Below are positions 16,666 to 22,996 of a stretch of DNA of 22,996 bases, one piece after another; the first letter of the stretch is position 1; every line of letters begins with the position of its first letter. The notes below the pieces were generated by a model. That model was not told the origin of the DNA and ran no database searches. It saw nothing but the letters and a program-made list of their open reading frames with translations. Made by a program: the position numbers and the translations under genes. Source of the stretch: Betaproteobacteria bacterium (GTDB taxonomy: Bacteria; Pseudomonadota; Gammaproteobacteria; Burkholderiales; SG8-41); the NCBI GenBank assembly GCA_021414185.1, contig JAIOOZ010000110.1, positions 1 to 22,996 of the forward strand, in the 5' to 3' direction.

Positions 16666-17754
16666 GTGCCGACGACCGATATTGAAGAAGCGGGAGCTTG
16701 GCTGTGTCTGACGCTGATTACCGGACTCGGTAACATCACGCTGCGCAAACTGCTCACCGAATTCGGCGCCCCGGAAAAGATCCTCGCCGCGCGCCCTGCC
16801 GAGCTGCGCAATTTCGTCACGGAGGAGATAGCGGCACTGATTGCCGACGGCGGCAATACCGATAGTGCACAGCAGGCACTGACGTGGCTTGAAGATCCGG
16901 CCAACCATATAGTCACTTTCGGTGATGCCAACTATCCGCAGCTGCTGTTACAGACCGCAGACCCGCCGCCTGTGCTCTACGTCAAAGGAAGGCTCGATCT
17001 ATTGAACAAGCCGTCGCTGGCGATCGTCGGCAGCCGCAACGCCAGCGCACAGGGCATAGAAAACGCGGCGGGTTTTGCGCGCGCGTTGAGCGAAGCCGGC
17101 ATCACGATAGTCAGCGGACTCGCGCTAGGCATCGATGCCGCCGCCCACCGCGGCGGGCTCAAGGGCCCCGGCAGCAGCCTCGCGCTCGTCGGCACCGGTC
17201 TCGACATCGTTTACCCCGCGCGCAATAAAGCACTCGCCCACGAACTGGCCGCAAACGGAACCCTGGTGTCCGAATATCCGCTGACAACGCCGCCGCTCGC
17301 AAACAATTTTCCGCGCCGCAATCGGCTGATCAGCGGCATGAGCCTGGGTTGTCTGGTCGTCGAGGCCGCCCTGCAAAGCGGCTCGCTGATCACGGCGCGA
17401 TCGGCCAATGAGCAAGGCCGCGAAGTATTCGCGATTCCGGGGTCCATACACTCGCCGCTCGCCAAAGGTTGTCATGCCCTGATCAAGCAGGGCGCGAAGC
17501 TGGTCGATGATGCCAAAGACATACTGGAAGAATTGAAGCTGGCCACGGATGCGCCCTCGCCGCGCGCCATGCCGGAACTCGCTGCCGATGAATCGAGTCT
17601 GCTTGGCCACCTGGGATTTGAACCCTGCGATCTCGACGCCTTGTGCGCGCGCGCGGAACTGGGCGCCGACGTTGTGTCCGGCCTGCTGCTCAAGCTTGAA
17701 CTGCTGGGCCTGGTGGAAAATTTGCCGGGCAACCGCTACCAGCGCGTTCGTTGA
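16666..17754 (+). CDS. dprA: DNA-processing protein DprA
   Basis: Binds incoming single-stranded DNA and loads RecA during natural transformation (family knowledge). The 362-residue protein has an N-terminal helical/SAM-like part (1-80) and the Rossmann-type DprA domain with IVGSRNASAQG (120-130), SGLALGIDAAAH (150-161), FPRRNRLISG (215-224) and VVEAALQSGSLITA (231-244). A C-terminal winged-helix domain covers about 305-360. The start is a GTG at 16666 with no visible SD; a TAG at 16639 in the same frame rules out starts further upstream, and no ATG is suitably placed. It follows the LysM gene after 72 bp. No smg gene follows, unlike the common dprA-smg-topB order. Confidence 0.95.
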   Translation: MPTTDIEEAGAWLCLTLITGLGNITLRKLLTEFGAPEKILAARPAELRNFVTEEIAALIADGGNTDSAQQALTWLEDPANHIVTFGDANYPQLLLQTADPPPVLYVKGRLDLLNKPSLAIVGSRNASAQGIENAAGFARALSEAGITIVSGLALGIDAAAHRGGLKGPGSSLALVGTGLDIVYPARNKALAHELAANGTLVSEYPLTTPPLANNFPRRNRLISGMSLGCLVVEAALQSGSLITARSANEQGREVFAIPGSIHSPLAKGCHALIKQGAKLVDDAKDILEELKLATDAPSPRAMPELAADESSLLGHLGFEPCDLDALCARAELGADVVSGLLLKLELLGLVENLPGNRYQRVR

Positions 17755-17898
17755 CCTGATTTACGTCGTTTCGACGCATATTTCACGTTTGGGCGGCGAT
17801 ACGCGCTTGCCTAGTCTGCTTTTTGTTCTTATTATCTTGCGCTCGCTCGGCCAGGCCCTGTGCCGTGAACGCGCCGTGACTTTTATCACAAAGCCCTG

Positions 17899-19848
17899 AT
17901 GGCCATCAAAAAACAAACTGCCGCCAAGAAATCTGCTGTTGCAAAAAAATCCGCGCCGGCCGGCAAGAAACTCATCATTGCCGAAAAACCTTCGGTGGCG
18001 AACGACATCGCGCGCGTGCTCGGCGGCTTCACGAAGCACGGTGAGTATTTCGAAAGCGACGAATACATGCTGTCGTCGGCGGTCGGCCATTTGCTGACCA
18101 TCGTGCCGCCCGAAGGCGTAGAGGTCAAACGCGGTAAATGGTCGTTGGTCAATCTGCCGGTCATTCCAGAACACTTCGATCTGCAGCCGATCGAAAGATC
18201 GGAAGAGCGCCTCAAGGTGCTCACGCGACTCATCAAGCTCAAAAACGTTACCGCACTGATCAACGCCTGCGACGCCGGCCGCGAAGGCGAATTGATTTTC
18301 CGTTACATCGTCAACCATACCAAGACCGCGAAGCCGATCGAGCGCCTGTGGCTGCAATCAATGACGCCGGCGTCGATCCGCGAAGGCTTCGAGCATTTGC
18401 GCAGCAACAGGGAAATGCTGCCGCTGGCCGATGCCGCGGTTTGCCGCTCGGAAGCCGACTGGCTGGTCGGCATCAACGCCACGCGCGCAATGACGGCTTT
18501 CAACTCCAAATCGGGCGGCTTTCATCTGACGACCGTCGGGCGCGTGCAAACCCCGACGCTGGCCATCCTGGTCGAGCGCGAGGAGAAGATCAAAAAATTC
18601 GTTTCGCGCGACTACTTTGAGGTTCACGCGACTTTCGCCGCCAAGGCCGGCGAATACAACGGCCGCTGGTTCGACGAAAAATTCAGCAAAGACAAAAAGT
18701 CCGACGACAGCGATATCAAGGCCGAACGCCTGTGGGACCGCGCGCGCGCCGACGCGATTCACGCGAAATGCGAGGGCAAGAGCGGCATTGTCGAAGAGGA
18801 AAGCAAGCCTTCGACGCAGCTCTCGCCATTGTTGTACGACCTCACCAGTCTGCAGCGCGACGGCAATTCGCGTTTCGGCTTTTCGGCCAAAACCACCTTG
18901 TCGATTGCGCAGGCGCTGTACGAAAAACACAAGGTGCTGACGTATCCGCGTACCGATTCGCGCGCGCTGCCCGAAGACTATCTGTCCACCGTCACGGCTG
19001 CAATGCAGGAGCTCGACAAGCCGTACCAGCCTTTCGTCAAAAAAATCCTCGCCAACAAATGGGTGAAACCGAACAAACGCATTTTCAACAATGCCAAGAT
19101 TTCGGACCACTTCGCGATCATCCCGACGTCCATCGCCCCCAAGCACCTGACCGAAGCCGAGGCGAAGATCTACGATCTCGTCACCAAGCGCTTCCTGGCG
19201 GTGTTTTTTCCGGCAGCGGAGTTTCAGATCACCACCCGCATCACGCGCGTCGAGAACGAACCGTTCAGAAGCGACGGCAAGATCATGGTCAATGCCGGCT
19301 GGCTCGAGATCTACGGCAAGGAAGCCGAGACGGACGACACACCCGCGCTGGTGCCGGTTGCCGCCAAAGAATCGCCGCGCGCCACCGCCGTCACGGTTGC
19401 CGCGCTGCAGACCAAACCGCCGGCGCGTTATTCGGAAGCCACCCTGCTGTCGGCAATGGAAGGCGCCGGCAAGCTGGTAGAAGACGAGGAGTTGCGTGAA
19501 GCCATGCGCGCCAAGGGGCTGGGTACGCCGGCGACGCGCGCGACCATTATTGAAGGGCTGATTTACGAGAGGTATGTACATCGCAATGGCCGCGAACTGC
19601 AGGCGACCGCCAAGGCTTTTTCGCTGATCACCTTGTTGCGCGGCCTGGAAATCGCCGAACTGAGCTCGCCCGAGCTGACCGGCGAGTGGGAATACAAGCT
19701 CGCCCAGATCGAGCACGGCGAACTTGCCGGCACCGCTTTCATGCGCGAAATCGCCGACATGGTCCGCCACATGGTCAAGCAGACCAAGGAACACGAAAAC
19801 GACACCATACCCGGGGATTTCGCGACGCTGTCCACCTATGGAAAATAA
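17899..19848 (+). CDS. topB: DNA topoisomerase III, main part (frame broken near the 3' end)
   Basis: Type IA topoisomerase catalytic core of 649 residues. It has the TOPRIM domain (KLIIAEKPSVANDIARVL from about 24; DAGREGELIF with D125), then the cleavage/strand-passage domains with the active-site tyrosine in LTYPRTDSRALP (Y349). GLGTPATRATIIEGL and PGDFATLSTYGK follow near the end. The catalytic core looks complete. Family members continue directly into C-terminal zinc fingers, but here the frame stops (TAA 19846-19848) just where the first CPxCG finger should begin; the remaining C-terminal domain follows in another frame (19848-20381). An unusual Lys/Ala-rich extension (AIKKQTAAKKSAVAKKSA) precedes the TOPRIM domain. 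The start ATG has no strong SD. The 144 bp upstream of it hold no gene. Confidence 0.9.
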   Translation: MAIKKQTAAKKSAVAKKSAPAGKKLIIAEKPSVANDIARVLGGFTKHGEYFESDEYMLSSAVGHLLTIVPPEGVEVKRGKWSLVNLPVIPEHFDLQPIERSEERLKVLTRLIKLKNVTALINACDAGREGELIFRYIVNHTKTAKPIERLWLQSMTPASIREGFEHLRSNREMLPLADAAVCRSEADWLVGINATRAMTAFNSKSGGFHLTTVGRVQTPTLAILVEREEKIKKFVSRDYFEVHATFAAKAGEYNGRWFDEKFSKDKKSDDSDIKAERLWDRARADAIHAKCEGKSGIVEEESKPSTQLSPLLYDLTSLQRDGNSRFGFSAKTTLSIAQALYEKHKVLTYPRTDSRALPEDYLSTVTAAMQELDKPYQPFVKKILANKWVKPNKRIFNNAKISDHFAIIPTSIAPKHLTEAEAKIYDLVTKRFLAVFFPAAEFQITTRITRVENEPFRSDGKIMVNAGWLEIYGKEAETDDTPALVPVAAKESPRATAVTVAALQTKPPARYSEATLLSAMEGAGKLVEDEELREAMRAKGLGTPATRATIIEGLIYERYVHRNGRELQATAKAFSLITLLRGLEIAELSSPELTGEWEYKLAQIEHGELAGTAFMREIADMVRHMVKQTKEHENDTIPGDFATLSTYGK

Positions 19849-20381
19849 TGGCCGGCCGCCAGCTCGAGCCCACGGAAGTCGAGGAACTGATCACCAGTGG
19901 CAAAGTGGGGCCGCTGCAGGGCTTCCGCAGCCGCCTGGGCAAACCGTTTATTGCGTTGATCAAGCTGAACGCCGAGTTCGCCACCGAATTCGATTTTGGC
20001 CAGAGCAATGAGGCCGACGCCGAACCAATCAATTTTTCAGGGCAGGAATCGCTGGGCGCCTGCCCCAAATGCGGCAACCGCGTCTTCAGCCACGGTGTCG
20101 CCTATATCTGTGAAAAAGCCACCGGCCCCGATCGCACTTGCGATTTCCGCTCGGGCAAAATCATTCTGCAGCGCCCGATTGAAGTCGAGCAGATGCAAAA
20201 ACTGCTCACCACCGGCAAGACTGATCTTTTGCACCGGTTCATTTCCAAGAAAGGCCGTCCGTTCTCGGCTTTCCTGGCGCGCGGCGAAGACGGCAAGGTG
20301 ACTTTCGAATTCGCGCCGCGGGAAGCGAAGGTGGCAAAAGCCAAAGCTCCCGCCAAAGCGAAAAAAGCCGTTACGACCTGA
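19848..20381 (+). CDS. topB: C-terminal part of topoisomerase III in a shifted frame
   Basis: This 177-residue frame encodes the rest of the topB C-terminal domain: a topoisomerase repeat (RQLEPTEVEELITSGKVGPL), a zinc ribbon (CPKCGNRVFSHGVAYICE ... CDFRSGKIILQRPI), a second repeat (EQMQKLLTTGKTDLLHRF, SKKGRPFSAFLAR) and a Lys/Ala-rich tail. Its ATG overlaps the TAA of the main part as TAATG. The codons just before the ATG in this frame read LWKI, which continues a family-typical (L/F)WKIMAGRQ motif. It is therefore a displaced piece of topB rather than an independent gene. It might still be translated by reinitiation at TAATG. If translation fails, the topoisomerase lacks this DNA-binding tail. 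A sequencing or assembly error is a possible alternative. Confidence 0.8.
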   Translation: MAGRQLEPTEVEELITSGKVGPLQGFRSRLGKPFIALIKLNAEFATEFDFGQSNEADAEPINFSGQESLGACPKCGNRVFSHGVAYICEKATGPDRTCDFRSGKIILQRPIEVEQMQKLLTTGKTDLLHRFISKKGRPFSAFLARGEDGKVTFEFAPREAKVAKAKAPAKAKKAVTT

Positions 20382-20403
20382 GCAGGCGTCTAGCCTAGCT
20401 CAG
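20378..20403. terminator. Hairpin between the convergent topB and gyrB genes
   Basis: CTGAGCAGGC (20378-20387) pairs with GCCT-A-GCTCAG (20393-20403) around the loop GTCTA, giving a 10-bp stem with one bulged A. It sits in the 31-bp gap between convergent genes and includes the topB stop codon. There is no T-tract on either side, so it is only a probable bidirectional terminator or 3'-end stabilising structure. Confidence 0.5.
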
Positions 20404-20412
20404 ACGTCCAAC

Positions 20413-22830
20413 TCACACATCCAGATTACGCACGCCCAGTGCATTGGTTTCGATAAAGGCGCGGCGCGGCTCGACCAGATCGCCCATCAGGGTCGTGAAA
20501 ATCTCGTCCGCGGAAATCGCGTCTTCGATTTGCGCGCGCAGCAGCCGCCTCACCTGCGGATCCATGGTGGTTTCCCACAGCTGCGAGGGATTCATTTCGC
20601 CGAGGCCTTTGTAGCGCTGGATGCCGAGGCTTTTCTTGACCTCGTCCAGCAACCAGTTGAGCGCGTCCTTGACGTCGCTCACCACGTGCTTGTGCTCGCC
20701 GCGTTTCACGTACGCGCCCGCGCCAAGCAGGCCTTGCAGCACATGCGCGGTGGTCTTGATCTGCTCGTAGTCCCCGCTGTGCAGGAAAGCTTCGTCGAGC
20801 GCGGTTTGATGCATATTGCCGTGCTGGTTGCGCTTGATGACGAGCAGATGGCGCTCGTTTTTTTCGTCGTACTTCGGCTCGATTTTTACGCCTTCTGCCA
20901 CCAGCGCGGCGGTCAGGCGTTGGGCACTTTGCGCGGCATTCTGCTCGTCGGTCAGATTGAGATCCGGATTGACCAGCAAAGCCTGCAATACCGCCGGGTC
21001 GATCAGCCGGCTCAGGCGGTCGATGACCGCTTCGGCCAGAAAATACTGTTTCGCGACTTGCGCCAGCGTTTCCTTGCTTAGCGCGGCGGCATCGGTCCCC
21101 GGAAAAAGCTCTGCGTCGTCCAGAGCTAGTTTCAGCAGGTGCTCTTTCAACTCGTGCTCGTCCTTGATGTAGCGCTCGCTCTTGCCGTGCTTGACCTTGT
21201 AAAGCGGCGGCTGCGCGATGTAGATGTGACCGCGCTCGAAGAGTTCCGGCATCTGCCGATAAAAGAAAGTCAGCAGCAGCGTGCGGATATGCGAGCCGTC
21301 GACGTCCGCGTCGGTCATGATGATGATGCGGTGATAACGCAGTTTATCGGCGTTGTATTCGTCCTTGCCGATACCGCAGCCCAGCACGTTGATGAGCGTG
21401 GTGATTTCCTGCGAAGACAGCAGTTTGTCGAAGCGCGCTTTTTCCACATTCAGAATTTTGCCTTTGAGCGGCAAAATCGCCTGGAACTTGCGGTCACGTC
21501 CCTGCTTCGCAGAGCCACCGGCCGAATCCCCTTCGACGATATATAGCTCGCACAGCGCGGGATCTTTTTCCTGGCAATCGGCAAGTTTGCCGGGCAAGCC
21601 CAGCGAATCGAGCACACCTTTGCGGCGCGTCATCTCGCGGGCCTTGCGCGCGGCTTCGCGCGCACGCGCTGCGTCGACGATCTTCGACGTTATTATCTTT
21701 GCATCCTGCGGATTTTCGAGCAGGAACTCGTTCAACTTGGCGGCGATGATTTCCTGCACCACCGGCTGGACCTCGCTCGACACCAGCTTGTCCTTGGTTT
21801 GCGAGGAGAATTTGGGTTCCGGCACCTTGACCGAAAGCACGCAGGTCAGGCCTTCGCGCATGTCGTCGCCCGAGGTCTCGACCTTGGCCCGCTTGGCGAG
21901 TTCGTTTTGCTCAATAAAACTGTTCAATGTGCGCGTCATCGCGGCGCGCAGCGCGGTCAGGTGGGTGCCGCCATCGCGCTGGGGTATGTTGTTGGTGAAG
22001 CACTGCACCGATTCCGCGTAGGAGTCGTTCCACTGCATCGCCACTTCGACCGTGATACCTTCCTTCGAACCCTCGGCATAAAATATTTTTTGATGCAGCG
22101 GCGTCTTGCTGCGGTTCATGTACTCGACGAAGCCCTTGACCCCGCCGGTAAACGAAAAATCCTCTTGTTTTCCCGAGCGCTGATCGATCAGCGCGATTTT
22201 TACGCCATTGTTCAGAAACGACAGTTCGCGCAACCGCTTTGCCAGAATGTCATGGTGAAATTCGACATGGCTGAACGTGGCCTTGCTGGCAAGGAAATGT
22301 ACCTCGGTACCGCGTTTCTCGGTCTTGCCGATTTCCTTGAGCGGCGCCACCGGGGCGCCCTCGCGAAACTCCATCTGGTAGGTTTTGCCGTCGCGGCGTA
22401 TGGTCAGCCTCAGCCATTCTGACAGCGCATTCACCACCGACACGCCGACGCCGTGCAGGCCGCCTGAAATCTTGTACGAGTTGTTGTCGAATTTTCCGCC
22501 CGCGTGCAATTCGGTCATGACGATTTCCGCGGCGGTCCGCTGCTGCTCGTCATCGGTCTTTACGTCGGTCGGTATACCGCGCCCATTGTCCTGGACGCTG
22601 ATCGAATTATCCGGGTGGATGGTAATGGTGATGTCATCGCAATGCCCGGCCAGCGCTTCGTCAATCGCGTTATCGACGACTTCAAACACCATGTGATGCA
22701 GGCCTGTGCCGTCGCTGGTATCCCCGATATACATGCCAGGGCGCTTCTTGACCGCTTCAAGGCCTTTCAGGATCTTGATGCTGTCGGCATCGTAATCGTC
22801 ACCGTTGGCGGGCTGTTTCTCGTCTGTCAT
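20413..22830 (-). CDS. gyrB: DNA gyrase subunit B
   Basis: ATPase subunit of gyrase, which introduces negative supercoils together with GyrA. The 805-residue protein has the GHKL ATPase domain (VVDNAIDEA at 51-59, DNGRGIP at 81-87, GGLHGVGVSVVNALS at 123-137) and the transducer domain (about 230-400). The TOPRIM domain shows VEGDSAGGSAKQGRDR (E434) and MTDADVDGSHIRTLL (D507, D509). The Gram-negative-type insertion follows, then QRYKGLGEMNPSQLWETTMDP and a C-terminus ending ALGVRNLDV. The length is typical. The ATG at 22830 (MTDEKQPANGDDYDADSIK) lacks an obvious SD and lies 32 bp after the dnaN stop, so coupling or a shared mRNA with dnaN is likely. Confidence 0.98.
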   Translation of the reverse strand: MTDEKQPANGDDYDADSIKILKGLEAVKKRPGMYIGDTSDGTGLHHMVFEVVDNAIDEALAGHCDDITITIHPDNSISVQDNGRGIPTDVKTDDEQQRTAAEIVMTELHAGGKFDNNSYKISGGLHGVGVSVVNALSEWLRLTIRRDGKTYQMEFREGAPVAPLKEIGKTEKRGTEVHFLASKATFSHVEFHHDILAKRLRELSFLNNGVKIALIDQRSGKQEDFSFTGGVKGFVEYMNRSKTPLHQKIFYAEGSKEGITVEVAMQWNDSYAESVQCFTNNIPQRDGGTHLTALRAAMTRTLNSFIEQNELAKRAKVETSGDDMREGLTCVLSVKVPEPKFSSQTKDKLVSSEVQPVVQEIIAAKLNEFLLENPQDAKIITSKIVDAARAREAARKAREMTRRKGVLDSLGLPGKLADCQEKDPALCELYIVEGDSAGGSAKQGRDRKFQAILPLKGKILNVEKARFDKLLSSQEITTLINVLGCGIGKDEYNADKLRYHRIIIMTDADVDGSHIRTLLLTFFYRQMPELFERGHIYIAQPPLYKVKHGKSERYIKDEHELKEHLLKLALDDAELFPGTDAAALSKETLAQVAKQYFLAEAVIDRLSRLIDPAVLQALLVNPDLNLTDEQNAAQSAQRLTAALVAEGVKIEPKYDEKNERHLLVIKRNQHGNMHQTALDEAFLHSGDYEQIKTTAHVLQGLLGAGAYVKRGEHKHVVSDVKDALNWLLDEVKKSLGIQRYKGLGEMNPSQLWETTMDPQVRRLLRAQIEDAISADEIFTTLMGDLVEPRRAFIETNALGVRNLDV

Positions 22831-22862
22831 GGTTATCGCTTATAAACTTTAGGTCGAACTCT

Positions 22863-22996
22863 TTAAATCCGCATCGGCATTACGACGTAGCGGAAATCCG
22901 CGTCTTCGCTGATGGTAATCAGCACGCTGCTGTTGGCGTCGCCGAACGAGCAGGTCACCTTTTCGCTCGACAGATTCGCCAGGACGTCGAGCAAGT
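22863..22996 (-). CDS. dnaN: DNA polymerase III beta clamp, C-terminal end (cut by the window edge)
   Basis: The last 43 codons of a minus-strand gene that runs off the right edge. The reading from 22994 includes LLDVLANLSSEKVTC and ends RYVVMPMRI followed by TAA (22865-22863). The xVMPMRI terminus and the 32-bp spacing to gyrB identify the sliding clamp. In most bacteria the gene order is dnaA-dnaN-(recF)-gyrB, so the chromosomal origin probably lies just outside the window to the right. recF is absent between dnaN and gyrB here, as is common in betaproteobacteria. Confidence 0.93.
   Translation of the reverse strand, partial: LLDVLANLSSEKVTCSFGDANSSVLITISEDADFRYVVMPMRI

Overview
The window looks like a chromosomal piece of a betaproteobacterium (Burkholderiales/Nitrosomonadales-like). 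Three things point there: GC-rich codon use, the gene order def-fmt-htpX-rsmB-DUF4390-ntrY-ntrX next to a divergent LysM-dprA-topB block, and a tkt-gap-pgk-pyk-fba cluster. The right edge holds the last 43 codons of dnaN followed by gyrB, both on the minus strand. A dnaA/oriC region probably lies just beyond the right edge. No rRNA, tRNA, CRISPR array, transposase, phage gene or recognisable defence system was found.

Layout from left to right. At 1-35 is the extreme 5' end of a minus-strand gene with a very strong Shine-Dalgarno (SD) site. At 182-7459, all minus strand, are five central-carbon enzymes transcribed in the order transketolase, GAPDH, PGK, pyruvate kinase, class I fructose-bisphosphate aldolase. 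The cluster carries two unusual repeat structures. One is an inverted array of GGATTGAG modules between pgk and pyk. The other is a 100-bp unit tandemly present three times between pyk and fba, which includes the 3' end of pyk. At 7562-15297, minus strand, is a tightly packed series in transcription order def, fmt, htpX, rsmB, DUF4390 gene, ntrY, ntrX; from rsmB onward the junctions are overlaps or gaps of 13 bp or less. At 15418-20381, plus strand, are a LysM secreted protein, dprA and a topoisomerase III gene (topB) broken into two overlapping reading frames. From 20413 to the right edge, minus strand, are gyrB and dnaN.

How the genes fit together: the left block is lower glycolysis/gluconeogenesis plus transketolase. 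No Rubisco or phosphoribulokinase gene is visible, so a Calvin-cycle role cannot be claimed. The middle block combines N-terminal formyl-Met handling (def, fmt), a membrane protease (htpX), 16S rRNA methylation (rsmB) and the NtrYX two-component system. The right block concerns DNA topology, uptake and replication (dprA, topB, gyrB, dnaN).

The window is mostly housekeeping. I found no convincing new multi-gene system. The observations most worth checking are: topB, which appears to have lost its first C-terminal zinc finger by a frameshifting deletion; an NtrX whose AAA+ domain lacks intact Walker A, Walker B and GAFTGA motifs; the two intergenic repeat structures that overlap the ends of pgk and pyk; and the absence of smg between dprA and topB.
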